This document shows positions 5,235 to 13,813 of a stretch of DNA of 18,075 nucleotides, one piece after another. Origin of the DNA: Acidobacteriota bacterium (GTDB taxonomy: Bacteria; Acidobacteriota; Terriglobia; Terriglobales; Acidobacteriaceae); assembly GCA_021809235.1 (NCBI GenBank), contig JAKBAG010000034.1, positions 1 to 18,075 on the forward strand, written 5' to 3'. How positions within the stretch are numbered: position 1 is the stretch's first letter; every line of letters starts with the position of its first letter. The notes under the pieces were generated by a model. The model did no database searches and had not been told where the DNA came from. It worked only from the letters and a program-made list of their open reading frames with translations. The position numbers and the translations under genes are program-made.

Positions 5235-8204
5235 ATGCAATCCAAAGAACCCAACTCCCATCCCGCCGCCGACGTGCCCGAACTGAAGTCCACGCTCACC
5301 CTCCCGCAGACTGACTTTCCCATGAAAGCCAATCTGCCCCAGCGGGAACCTCAGCAACTGGCCCTGTGGAGCCAGATGGACCTTTACGGTCAGATTCGGA
5401 AGGCAGCCGCCGAACCCATCGACGGCAAGCCCCGCCCGGCTTATCTGCTCCACGACGGACCTCCCTACGCCAATGGACCGCTGCATCTGGGCCACGCCCT
5501 GAACAAGGGGCTCAAGGACTTCGTGGTCAAGTCCAAGACCATGGCCGGCTTCAACTCGCCCTACGTCCCCGGCTACGACTGCCACGGACTGCCGATCGAG
5601 ATCAAGGTGGACGAGCAGCTGGGACGCAAGAAACTGGAGATGCCGCCTGCGGACGTGCTGGCCGCCTGCCGCGCCTATGCCCAGCGCTTCGTCGATCTGC
5701 AGACCTCGCAGTTTGTCCGACTGGGCTGCTTTGGTCGCTGGAACGCCCCCTATGCCACGATGTCCCGCGACTACGAGGCGCGCACCCTGGAGGCTTTCTA
5801 TGGCTTCCTCGAAGGCGGCTTCGTCTATCGCGGACTCAAGCCGGTCTACTGGTGCATCCACGACCGTACCGCTCTGGCCGATGCCGAGATCGAGTACGAG
5901 ATGCATACCAGCCCTTCTGTCTACGTCCGGTATGCGCTCACCTCCGACCCTGCCGCACTCAGCCCCGCGCTGGCCGGCCGGTCCGTATACACCATCATCT
6001 GGACCACCACCCCCTGGACCCTGCCGGCGTCGCTGGCGGTCGCCTTCCAACCCACCTTCGACTATGTGGCGCTGGCGGCACCGGAGCCGAACGGGCCGGT
6101 CTATCTGGTGGCCGCCGCACTCGCGGAGCAGGTATTGGAGGCATGCAAGCTCTCTGAATACAAGGAGATTACAAGATTTCCTGGAGCATCGCTTGAATGC
6201 TCTACCTACCAGCACCCTTTCCTGAATCGCTCCATTCTTGGTGTGCTGGCGGACTACGTAACCGCCGATCAGGGCACAGGTGCCGTCCATACCGCGCCTT
6301 CGCACGGAGCCGACGATTTCTACACCGGCGTCCGCTACAACCTCGATCCCACCTGTCGAGTCGACAATGCCGGCGTGCTTCGGGTTGATCCTGCGCTTTG
6401 GCCGGAAGCCGAACCGCCTGCCTTTGACGGCAAAAAAGTCTTTGCCGCCAACCCACTCATCATCGAACTGCTGCAGCAGCGCGGAGCGTTGCTGGCCCAG
6501 CAGGATATTCATCACTCCTACCCACATTGCTGGCGCTGCCACAAGCCGGTCATCTTCCGCGCCACCGAGCAATGGTTCATTGGTCTGGAGACTCCGGTAA
6601 TTGGAGCCGACGGCAGCCAGACCACCTTCCGGCAGCGCACGATCGAGGAGATTGATCGCGTAGTCTGGGATCCGTCCTGGGGCAAAGAGCGCATCACGAA
6701 CATGATTGCCACCCGCCCCGACTGGTGCATCTCGCGGCAGCGTATCTGGGGCGTGCCCATCGCCGTGCTGCTTTGCACAAGCTGCAATCAGCCGATTCTC
6801 GATGCCGACCTCAACCGCCGGATCGTCGGTCTGGTGGAACAGAAGGGAGCCGAAGCCTGGCATGAGGTGGCCATCGCCGACCTCATTGGCCCGGAAACCC
6901 GCTGTGCGCATTGTGGCCATGCCGAATTCCGCAAGGAGACCGATATCCTCGATGTCTGGTTCGACTCCGGCTCCAGCTGGCATGCCGTTGCAGAATCCGA
7001 CCCCGATCTGAGCCCTATCTACAACCAGCCGGAGCGCACCGTCCTCTATCTGGAAGGCGGCGACCAGCATCGCGGCTGGTTCCATTCCTCACTGCTGGCT
7101 TCGGTTGCCCTGCGGAATCGCGCCCCGTACTCGCACGTTGCCACGGCCGGATGGACGCTCGACGAGCAGGGCCGCGCTATGTCCAAATCTCTGGGCAACG
7201 GCGTGGACCCGGTGGATGTGGCAGAAAAGATGGGCGCAGAGATCGTTCGCCTCTGGATCGCCTCTGTCGATTTCCGCGAAGACATGGCCGCCAGCGACAA
7301 TCTGATGCGCCGCTGTGCCGAGATCTATCGCAAGCTCCGGAACACCTTCCGGTTCCTGCTGGGCAATCTCCACGGCTTCCAACCGGCCACCGATGCTTTG
7401 CCTTTTGACCAGCTCCTGCCACTGGATCGCTATATGCTGGCTCGCACCCGCGATCTGACAGCCCGGGTCCTGGGTTGGTACAGTGCTTTCGAATTTCACC
7501 GTATCTACCACGCAATAAATGAGTTTGCAATCTCTGACCTTTCAGCTTTCTATCTGGATGTGCTCAAGGATCGAATGTATACCTTCGCACCCGCTTCGGC
7601 AGCTCGCCGCTCGGCCCAGACCACACTCTGGCAGATCACGGAAGCTCTCGTTCGCCTGATGGCTCCCATTCTCAGCTTCACCACTGAGGAGGTCTGGAAC
7701 TACCTTCCCGCCCTCCCGGACCGCGCCGCCAGCGTTCACCTGAGCCTGTTTCCCAGGCCATCCGATCTGTACCCGGATGATCCAGCGCCGCTGCTTGCCG
7801 AGTGGAAGTCTCTGCTGGAGCTGCGCGATGTTGCACTTCTTGCGCTGGAGAACTCTCGCCAGAACAAAGAGATAGGAAAATCTCTTGAAGCAGAACTGGA
7901 GATTGCGGCCCACGGGGCTTCGCTCGATCTGCTCCAGAAGTACGCCTCGGACCTGAAGGAGATTCTGAATGTCTCGCGCGTGACTGTGATTCCGGGAGAT
8001 CAGCTGCAGGTAACCGTAAAGCCTGCAACGGGTTCGCGCTGCAACCGCTGCTGGAACTTCATGCCTTCCGTTCGTCCGTATGGCGCCTGGCAGGATGTGT
8101 GCGAGCGATGCCATCAGGCATTGCAGGCCATGCAGGTTCCACCGCCGACCGCATCAGCTTCCGCCGCAGCTTCGACTGTGGCAGCATCGGAGTCCGTGCA
8201 ATGA
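5235..8204 (+). CDS. ileS: Isoleucyl-tRNA synthetase
   Basis: Charges tRNA-Ile in the cytoplasm and edits misactivated valine. From the ATG at 5235 the product is 989 residues (E. coli: 938). The beginning LKSTLTLPQTDFPMKANLPQ aligns with the E. coli N-terminus, which supports this start; the frame stays open upstream to 4905 but without family similarity, and ATG 5322 would cut conserved sequence. The HIGH signature is HLGH at 84-87; the editing-domain segments TTPWTLPASL and DQGTGAVHTAPSHG are present; the KMSKS loop reads AMSKS at 648-652. The C-terminal zinc finger has Cys 936, 939, 956 and 959. A 20-residue Ala/Ser-rich tail follows. The Shine-Dalgarno sequence is weak. I see no T-box leader in the 217 bp upstream. 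The stop overlaps the lspA start by 4 nt. Confidence 0.97.
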   Translation: MQSKEPNSHPAADVPELKSTLTLPQTDFPMKANLPQREPQQLALWSQMDLYGQIRKAAAEPIDGKPRPAYLLHDGPPYANGPLHLGHALNKGLKDFVVKSKTMAGFNSPYVPGYDCHGLPIEIKVDEQLGRKKLEMPPADVLAACRAYAQRFVDLQTSQFVRLGCFGRWNAPYATMSRDYEARTLEAFYGFLEGGFVYRGLKPVYWCIHDRTALADAEIEYEMHTSPSVYVRYALTSDPAALSPALAGRSVYTIIWTTTPWTLPASLAVAFQPTFDYVALAAPEPNGPVYLVAAALAEQVLEACKLSEYKEITRFPGASLECSTYQHPFLNRSILGVLADYVTADQGTGAVHTAPSHGADDFYTGVRYNLDPTCRVDNAGVLRVDPALWPEAEPPAFDGKKVFAANPLIIELLQQRGALLAQQDIHHSYPHCWRCHKPVIFRATEQWFIGLETPVIGADGSQTTFRQRTIEEIDRVVWDPSWGKERITNMIATRPDWCISRQRIWGVPIAVLLCTSCNQPILDADLNRRIVGLVEQKGAEAWHEVAIADLIGPETRCAHCGHAEFRKETDILDVWFDSGSSWHAVAESDPDLSPIYNQPERTVLYLEGGDQHRGWFHSSLLASVALRNRAPYSHVATAGWTLDEQGRAMSKSLGNGVDPVDVAEKMGAEIVRLWIASVDFREDMAASDNLMRRCAEIYRKLRNTFRFLLGNLHGFQPATDALPFDQLLPLDRYMLARTRDLTARVLGWYSAFEFHRIYHAINEFAISDLSAFYLDVLKDRMYTFAPASAARRSAQTTLWQITEALVRLMAPILSFTTEEVWNYLPALPDRAASVHLSLFPRPSDLYPDDPAPLLAEWKSLLELRDVALLALENSRQNKEIGKSLEAELEIAAHGASLDLLQKYASDLKEILNVSRVTVIPGDQLQVTVKPATGSRCNRCWNFMPSVRPYGAWQDVCERCHQALQAMQVPPPTASASAAASTVAASESVQ

Positions 8205-8722
8205 CCTCTCGATCCCGTCTTCCCTGGCTTCTGCTTATCTCCCTGATCGTGGTGCTGCTTGACCGCGCCTCGAAGGAGTGGATACGCGTTCACATCGCCG
8301 TTGGCCATGCCATCGTGGTGATTCCCCGTGTCTTCCGGCTGACGCATGTCTTCAACGAGGGAGCGGCATTTTCGCTGTTTGCCGACTCCACCACCCCGCA
8401 GCGCGTTCGCTGGGCATTGGTCAGCTTTTCCCTGCTGGCCTCGGTTGCCATACTGGTAGTGCTGGTGCGCATGAGCCGTCGCTTCTCGCTCACCACGGTT
8501 TCCTGGGCACTGATTCTGGGTGGGGCCGTCGGGAATCTCTATGACCGAATCCGCTTTGGCTCGGTGATTGACTTCCTGGAGGTCCACATCATCCGCTACC
8601 ACTGGCCGGACTTCAATCTTGCAGACTCGGCCATTGTCATCGGTGCATGCCTGCTGGTGCTGGACACCCTGCTGCCGGAAAACAACACTCTGCCGCCGGA
8701 AAAGCAGGAAGCGATCCGCTGA
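8201..8722 (+). CDS. lspA: Prolipoprotein signal peptidase (signal peptidase II)
   Basis: LspA is an inner-membrane aspartyl protease that removes the signal peptide from diacylglyceryl-modified prolipoproteins. The 173-residue product has the usual four hydrophobic helices (about 8-21, 69-89, 98-111, 141-158). Conserved motifs are FNEGAAFSLF (51-60), GGAVGNLYDRIRFGSVIDF (107-125) and FNLADSAIVIG (138-148). The catalytic Asp pair is predicted as D124 and D142. The ATG at 8201 overlaps the ileS stop (ATGA), a classic ileS-lspA arrangement implying translational coupling. An upstream in-frame extension to 8099 lies entirely within ileS and lacks family features. Confidence 0.96.
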   Translation: MTSRSRLPWLLLISLIVVLLDRASKEWIRVHIAVGHAIVVIPRVFRLTHVFNEGAAFSLFADSTTPQRVRWALVSFSLLASVAILVVLVRMSRRFSLTTVSWALILGGAVGNLYDRIRFGSVIDFLEVHIIRYHWPDFNLADSAIVIGACLLVLDTLLPENNTLPPEKQEAIR

Positions 8723-8850
8723 TCTGCGCGAATTCCGGTTCCCGAGTGAGGGCTTGGTTGAGCGGCAGTGCCAGCTCCCCAACCGCTTCCCCAGAAGCTC
8801 TGGCCTGGGGTTCGATACACTGATGGATATTGATACCTTATGGAGTTTCC

Positions 8851-10164
8851 GTGCATACTGCGACTGAAGAACGCCTGATCCGGCCTGCCAAGAATATACT
8901 CGGGTCCATTCGCCTGCCAGGCGACAAATCCATCAGCCATCGCTACGGCATGCTGGCTGCCTTTGCCTCCGGAGTCTCGCGCTTTCGCAATTTTTCCACA
9001 GGCGCCGACTGTGCCTCCACGTTGGCTTGCATGACGCAACTGGGAGCCTCGGTGCGGCGGCTGGAGGATGGCACGGTGGAGATTACCGGCGTTGGCGGCA
9101 CGGTGCGTCCGCCCAGCGAGCCGCTGGATTGCGGCAACTCTGGTTCCACGATGCGCATGCTCTCCGGATTGCTGGCCGCGCAACCGGGAAGCTTTACGCT
9201 TGTGGGCGATGCATCCCTCTCGCGTCGGCCCATGGAGCGCATTCGCAAGCCGTTGGAGGCGATGGGAGCCACGCTTACCCTCACCGACGGACATGCCCCG
9301 CTGACTGTGGTCGGCGGAGCCCTGCATCCGGTCGACTTCACCACGCCCATTCCCAGCGCCCAGGTAAAGACCTGCATCCTGCTGGCCGGCCTGCAGACTG
9401 CCGGTACCACGACCGTGCGCGAGGCGATCCGCACCCGCGACCACAGCGAACTGGCGCTGCGGGCCTTTGGAGCGCAGATTGAGCGCAACCTGGACAACGG
9501 ACTCAGCTCGGTGGCAATCACTGGACCGCAGCCGCTTTCAGCGATTGAGGCCACTGTTCCCGGAGACATCTCCTCGGCGGCCTTCTTTCTGGCGGCAGCG
9601 GCGCTGTTTCCTGGCTCGCAACTGATTCTGGACGGACTGGGGTTGAATCCTACCCGCGCCACACTGCTCGACGTGCTGACGGCCTTTGGAGCGCAGATTG
9701 CCGTGCTGCATCTGGAGGAACAGAACGCGGAACTGGTGGGGACGGTGCAGATCACCACACCGGCGCAGGGTCTGGGATCGACGGAGATCTCCGGCTCGCT
9801 GGCAGCACAGCTGATCGATGAGCTGCCCGTGCTGGCGGCCATTGCGCCCTACTCCCGCGGCGGCATCCGCATCCGCGATGCCAGGGAGTTGCGGGTCAAG
9901 GAGTCGGATCGGATTGCCCTGACCGTGGCCAACCTGCGAGCCATGGGCGCTGAGGTGACAGAACACGAGGACGGTATGGACGTACCCGGGGGGCAATCGC
10001 TGCACGGCGCCACCATTGATGCCGGCGGCGACCACCGCATCGCCATGGCCTTCAGCGTGGCAGCTCTGCGTGCCAGCGGCGAAACGCTGATCCGCGGTGC
10101 TGAGGCGGCAGCCATCAGCTTCCCGGAGTTCTTTGAGATGCTGGACTTCCTGGCGGAGCGCTGA
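8851..10164 (+). CDS. aroA: 3-phosphoshikimate 1-carboxyvinyltransferase (EPSP synthase)
   Basis: Transfers enolpyruvyl from PEP to shikimate-3-phosphate, the sixth shikimate-pathway step. The product is 437 residues (E. coli: 427). It carries LPGDKSISHR (22-31; K26 binds substrate), LDCGNSGSTMRML (92-104), the segment SLSRRPMERI, the Asp of IDELPVLAAIAP, the active-site stretch RELRVKESDRI, and GDHRIAMAFSV near the end. The chosen start is GTG 8851, which has GGAG five nt upstream (TGGAGTTTCC). A TTG at 8830 is possible but has no such site. The gene lies 128 bp after lspA, probably with its own promoter although I cannot define one. A strong terminator follows. The residue equivalent to E. 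coli G96 is retained (GNSG), so intrinsic glyphosate tolerance is not suggested by that position. Confidence 0.96.
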   Translation: MHTATEERLIRPAKNILGSIRLPGDKSISHRYGMLAAFASGVSRFRNFSTGADCASTLACMTQLGASVRRLEDGTVEITGVGGTVRPPSEPLDCGNSGSTMRMLSGLLAAQPGSFTLVGDASLSRRPMERIRKPLEAMGATLTLTDGHAPLTVVGGALHPVDFTTPIPSAQVKTCILLAGLQTAGTTTVREAIRTRDHSELALRAFGAQIERNLDNGLSSVAITGPQPLSAIEATVPGDISSAAFFLAAAALFPGSQLILDGLGLNPTRATLLDVLTAFGAQIAVLHLEEQNAELVGTVQITTPAQGLGSTEISGSLAAQLIDELPVLAAIAPYSRGGIRIRDARELRVKESDRIALTVANLRAMGAEVTEHEDGMDVPGGQSLHGATIDAGGDHRIAMAFSVAALRASGETLIRGAEAAAISFPEFFEMLDFLAER

Positions 10165-10194
10165 AGTTCGGCCAGATCTTTTAGCCTGTGAAAG

Positions 10195-10227
10195 GAAAAG
10201 CCCGCGCCGGAGTGGCGCGGGCTTTTC
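10195..10227. terminator. Bidirectional intrinsic terminator between aroA and tolC-family gene
   Basis: GAAAAGCCCGCGCC (10195-10208) pairs with GGCGCGGGCTTTTC (10214-10227), a 14-bp perfect stem with a 5-nt GGAGT loop. T-runs on both strands (TTTTCTGTT on plus, TTTTCCTTT on minus) make it a good terminator for both converging genes. It starts 31 nt after the aroA stop and 22 nt beyond the tolC-family stop. Confidence 0.9.
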
Positions 10228-10248
10228 TGTTGGGTGCTGTGGCAGGGT

Positions 10249-12390
10249 TTACTGCATGCCGCCTGGGGATGGCAGGGTCGGCTCGTTGCCGGGCTTGGCG
10301 GCCCGCAGCCCCGGAACCACGGGCTGCGCACCCACGTTGCCGGTGGTTGCATCCTGCATGTTGATGCCGTAGTGCTGGAGTGTGGTGGCCAGCAGCTGGA
10401 AGAGTTCGGCTCGGTCGCGGGCATAGACCACGCGAGCGTCGGTCAGGTTGTCATTGGCCGTGGCCAGATTGCGCACCTGCTGCAGAACCAGCGCGGTGGT
10501 GGAGGCTCCGAGCTTCAGCTTCTTCTCTTCGTCATCCAGACTTTGCTGATCGAGCACCTGGGCGGCCTCGGCAGCCTGCACAGCGGCACGATCATTGACC
10601 AGGGCAAACTTCTGGTTCACGATCTGCATGCGAATCTGCGTGTAAAGCTGCTGCAGGCGAAGCTGGGCCTGGCGATATTCCAATTGCGCGCGGGACTGCT
10701 GGGCCTGGGCGACGCGATTCCCGAGCGGAATATTCACGGTGAATCCGACGCCCTTGTCCGAGGCTGAACTGTTGAAGAGGTTCCCCAGGGTTGTCGAAGT
10801 GGTTACGGTCGGGAAGGTTCCCGGAGGACACTTCTGTGCGCCCGCTCCGAAACCCTCAGAGCAAAATGGGCTTTGTGCACCGCCAAGCGCGCTGGAGCCA
10901 TAGAAAGCATAGGCATCCACCATGGGAAGCAGACCGTTCCGCGCACCGCGCAAGGTGATCTGATCCTTCTTGAGCGAGAGCGTGGCCTGCTCCAGCTCCG
11001 GACGGCGCTTGAAGGCCGTTTGCACCAGATCATCCACGCTCTGCGCCTCTTCTGGCAGTGGAGTCAGGTCCACGCGGTCGGTGGGAATGATCTGGGCATT
11101 GGTCAGAGCAGGATCATTCAGGTTGCGGGCAATGGCCTGCTTCAAGATGAGCTGCTGATATTCCAGGTTACTCTGCGAGCTGATGAGCGCCTGCTTGTCG
11201 GTAGCCACGGCGGAGTCGGCGGTAATGACGTCGAGCGGCGCCATGGTGCCGATGGCAAGCTGCTTGCGGTCATCCGAAGCTACCTGCGTGCTCTGCTGCA
11301 GGGCGCGCTCTTTCGACTGCGCATCCTCGTAGGCTCCCACCAGTGCCCAGTAGATGTTTTCCACCTGGTTGACGGTGTACAGGACCTGCTGGCGGAAGGC
11401 GGAGTCGGAAAGGCGACGATCGTAGATGGACTCCTGAATGAGGCGGCGATTGACCCACCATCCAGCGCCCTGCAGAAGATGCTGGGTGACCTGAGCCTTG
11501 AAGACGGAGGTCAGCTGCGGGCTGTAGGAGAAGAACGGGTTGTCGGAGGTGACGCGTGAGTTGGTAAGCGTGACAGCAAGCTGGGAACCCCAGAAGAAGC
11601 CCTGGTTGTAGCCGAAGTTGTACTGGTCCGTGTTCTGATTCAGAGCCGTCTTGCCACCGGAAAAGAGCAGGTTGGACTGGGGCTGATTGGCACGCTCGAG
11701 CTGGATCGTAGCAGTAATGGTCGGGTCGATGTTGGCCTCAGGCAGAGGACCAGCGCCGTCTGCAGACTGCGAGATTCCGCCAAAGCCGGTGGCTGCGCTG
11801 GCACCACTGCCGCCAGGGCCGCCGCCGGTGGCCGTCAGCGTCTGCGAAGCACCGCCCAGTGTATTGGTAACCAGCGCCGTGGGTGCACCGAGGAGAACGC
11901 CGCCGGCGCGGGCGCGCAGCACGTCGGTATCGGCAATATCGAGGTTATAGCGGGCGATGGCCAGATCGTAGTTATTCTCTAACGCCAGCGTGAGGGCATC
12001 GCTCAGGCTCAGGTAGATCTTGCCGCCCTTGAAGAGGTCGGTCAGGCGCACGGAGTTCATGAAGCTGGCGCGCGGCGCATGGACCGGGGCGTAGAGTCCG
12101 GGAAGGTCATTAAGAAAGGTGCGCGCCTTGCCATAGTTGACACCTGTGCTGCGCAGGAACAGCGGCACGGTGGGAGCCGGTATGGGAGCGGCGGGAAGGT
12201 CCTTGTAGATCCTGTCACCGGCAGTCGGCTTCGTGTTCTGCGCAAGCAGGCTGGGCGGCATGGCTGTGGTGAGCCCAAGCAACGCCACCGCTGTGGCGCG
12301 CAGCCGCTGGCTGCCCATGGCTTTTCTGTTGCGCGATTTGCGACCTGTCGCTGGATCTGCAGGCACTCGATCTGATTTGAACCAATCCAT
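10249..12390 (-). CDS. TolC-family outer membrane efflux protein
   Basis: A TolC/OEP-type outer-membrane channel, normally the exit duct of a tripartite efflux pump or type I secretion system. From 12390 it is 713 residues, much longer than E. coli TolC (493). A charged N-region is followed by a hydrophobic signal segment (about 31-50, ending LLAQ). The first OEP half begins near 125 (KIYLSLSDALTLALENNYDLAIARYN) and the second near 450 (VDDLVQTAFKRRPELEQATL). Coiled-coil-like helices at 355-420 and 560-670 are rich in Gln and Ala. Extra length comes from a Gly-rich stretch (187-215) and a loop with Cys 510 and 521. The start has GGGGAG 7 nt upstream on the minus strand. No membrane-fusion protein or inner-membrane pump lies beside it, so its partner must be elsewhere. 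Family assignment is firm, substrate unknown. Confidence 0.9.
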   Translation of the reverse strand: MDWFKSDRVPADPATGRKSRNRKAMGSQRLRATAVALLGLTTAMPPSLLAQNTKPTAGDRIYKDLPAAPIPAPTVPLFLRSTGVNYGKARTFLNDLPGLYAPVHAPRASFMNSVRLTDLFKGGKIYLSLSDALTLALENNYDLAIARYNLDIADTDVLRARAGGVLLGAPTALVTNTLGGASQTLTATGGGPGGSGASAATGFGGISQSADGAGPLPEANIDPTITATIQLERANQPQSNLLFSGGKTALNQNTDQYNFGYNQGFFWGSQLAVTLTNSRVTSDNPFFSYSPQLTSVFKAQVTQHLLQGAGWWVNRRLIQESIYDRRLSDSAFRQQVLYTVNQVENIYWALVGAYEDAQSKERALQQSTQVASDDRKQLAIGTMAPLDVITADSAVATDKQALISSQSNLEYQQLILKQAIARNLNDPALTNAQIIPTDRVDLTPLPEEAQSVDDLVQTAFKRRPELEQATLSLKKDQITLRGARNGLLPMVDAYAFYGSSALGGAQSPFCSEGFGAGAQKCPPGTFPTVTTSTTLGNLFNSSASDKGVGFTVNIPLGNRVAQAQQSRAQLEYRQAQLRLQQLYTQIRMQIVNQKFALVNDRAAVQAAEAAQVLDQQSLDDEEKKLKLGASTTALVLQQVRNLATANDNLTDARVVYARDRAELFQLLATTLQHYGINMQDATTGNVGAQPVVPGLRAAKPGNEPTLPSPGGMQ

Positions 12391-12931
12391 GCACTTCTCC
12401 CCGTTCCTTGGGTAAATACAAGCTGACACACTGCGGCTTTTCGCGCCGGAGGACTTACACATCAGACGCGGCAGACCCATGCTTGGACGCATTTTTCCAC
12501 CAGTAGCCGGATGTGGATTCTGCGCCTGCCCTGCCATGTCTACCACGCTATACGCGCCGCAGCCGGGATTCGTTCCCTGCGGCATGTTTCCTTCCGGTAA
12601 GGGATTTCCCTGCCGGAGTTCCCCGAGTCCATCCGGCAGACGGGCAACGCCGGGGATGGGCAGAGCCATAGGATCAAAAATCCAGCAGACCGAAGACGTT
12701 ACCTGGAAGATCCGGACCGGGCAAGCAGAGAGTGGTGACGACGCCGACGGACGAAGCAGCCGACGCGATGGTGTTGCTGGCAGTCTGCCGTGCAGACTTC
12801 CTTCTCCATCATAAAATCAGGAAGTGCCCCGGGAGATTGGCAGGCAGAGGAATTCCTGCGGGAAGATGCGCAGGGACGGGAATGAAACAGCAGGAAAAGA
12901 CACGGGGAACGAAGACGGGGAACGAGTGCGC
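12391..12931. other. 541-bp intergenic region, divergent tolC-family gene / truA
   Basis: This is the longest stretch without an assigned gene. The minus frame of the tolC-family gene stays open upstream to 12669, with an in-frame ATG at 12585 preceded by GGAAGG five nt away, but this peptide does not look like a signal sequence. A small perfect hairpin lies at 12782-12798 (7-bp stem, 3-nt loop). A TAAAAT at 12812-12817 could be a -10 for truA, without a good -35. An 11-bp direct repeat (ACGGGGAACGA, 12902-12912 and 12915-12925) precedes the truA start. I recognise no riboswitch or RNA gene. Confidence 0.45.
12902..12925 (+). repeat. Tandem 11-bp direct repeat at the truA ribosome-binding region
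   Basis: ACGGGGAACGA occurs at 12902-12912 and 12915-12925 (period 13 bp). The second copy provides GGGG 5 nt before a GTG (12926) and 11 nt before the ATG (12932). The duplication therefore doubles the only purine-rich site available to initiate truA. Confidence 0.7.
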
Positions 12932-13813
12932 ATGCCGAACTGGAAACTCACACTTGCCTATGACGGAACCGACTATCACGGCTGGCAGGTGCAGCCGGGG
13001 CAGGTGACGGTACAGGGCGAGCTACAGTTGGCGCTCCAGCGCATTACGGGGGAGTCTCCGCTGCCGCAGGGATCCGGACGCACGGACGCCGGGGTGCATG
13101 CGCTGGGGCAGGTAGCCAGCTTTGCCCTGGCGGCACCCATACCGGGGGAGAATCTGCAGCGTGCGCTGAACCGGATACTGCCGACGTCGATTCGGGTGCT
13201 TTCAGCTTGTCCTGTTGCGGATGGATTCCACGCGCGACACTCAGCGCGGGCCAAGACGTATGAGTATCGCATCGATCGTGGGGCGCTGTGTTCGCCGTTT
13301 CAGGTGCGGTATGTGCATGTCTGCCGCTGGCCGCTGGAACTGGCAGCGATGCAGGCTGCGGCGCAGACGGTAGTGGGCAGACATGATTTCCGATCCTTTG
13401 CCGCCAGCGATCCGGAGCTGCGGGAGCGTGGCCGAGGCGCAGACGGCCATGAAACGGGCAGCCAAAGTGCGGGTTATGAGGATGCCCAACCGGAGGACAG
13501 CGCGACCTTAGGGGCTACGATGGGGACGACGGTGCGTGAGATTTTTTCCAGCCAATGGGCCGAGAGTAACGGGCATTTGCTGGTGTATCGTGTGCGCGGC
13601 AGCGGGTTTCTGCACCACATGGTGCGCAATCTGGTGGGAACGATGCTGGAGATTGGCCGGGGGCAGTTCGCCCGCGATGCGATGGTCGGGATTCTGGCAG
13701 CTCGGTCACGAGCAGCGGCAGGACCGACGGCGCCGGCCTGCGGATTGTTTTTGCACTCGGTCGAGTATGACGAAGCCGACGACGGGCGGCCACAGACAGA
13801 GGAGTTGCGATGA
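12932..13813 (+). CDS. truA: tRNA pseudouridine(38-40) synthase TruA
   Basis: TruA makes pseudouridine at positions 38-40 of the tRNA anticodon arm. The product is 293 residues (E. coli: 270). It begins WKLTLAYDGTDYHGWQ, has the catalytic motif GSGRTDAGVHALGQV with D52 as the active Asp, FHARHSARAKTYEYRI (99-114), and VRGSGFLHHMVRNLVGTMLEIG (221-242). Between HDFRSFAASD (to 160) and VREIFSSQW (from 201) lies an approximately 39-residue polar insert rich in Gly, Glu and Asp, mostly absent from E. coli TruA, which accounts for the extra length. ATG 12932 is preferred because it begins the conserved sequence; GTG 12926, two codons earlier, has slightly better spacing from GGGG. The stop overlaps the next gene (ATGA), so the two are probably cotranslated. 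Confidence 0.95.
   Translation: MPNWKLTLAYDGTDYHGWQVQPGQVTVQGELQLALQRITGESPLPQGSGRTDAGVHALGQVASFALAAPIPGENLQRALNRILPTSIRVLSACPVADGFHARHSARAKTYEYRIDRGALCSPFQVRYVHVCRWPLELAAMQAAAQTVVGRHDFRSFAASDPELRERGRGADGHETGSQSAGYEDAQPEDSATLGATMGTTVREIFSSQWAESNGHLLVYRVRGSGFLHHMVRNLVGTMLEIGRGQFARDAMVGILAARSRAAAGPTAPACGLFLHSVEYDEADDGRPQTEELR

Noticed and set aside
5214..7085. 623-codon minus-strand open frame opposite ileS
   Set aside because: An antisense shadow of the strongly supported ileS gene in GC-rich DNA, with no domain that I recognise.
8789..8810. Small hairpin (CCCCAG/CTGGGG) after lspA as a terminator
   Set aside because: Only 6 bp with a 10-nt loop and no T-run; it lies 66 nt after lspA and may be chance in GC-rich DNA.
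8723..8850. Possible tRNA, suggested by GGGGTTCGATACAC near 8807-8820
   Set aside because: No T-stem complement follows the loop-like sequence, and no acceptor, D or anticodon stem can be drawn around it.
8992..9000. DnaA box TTTTCCACA
   Set aside because: A single site within aroA coding sequence; no cluster or AT-rich unwinding region was seen, so it is not evidence of an origin by itself.
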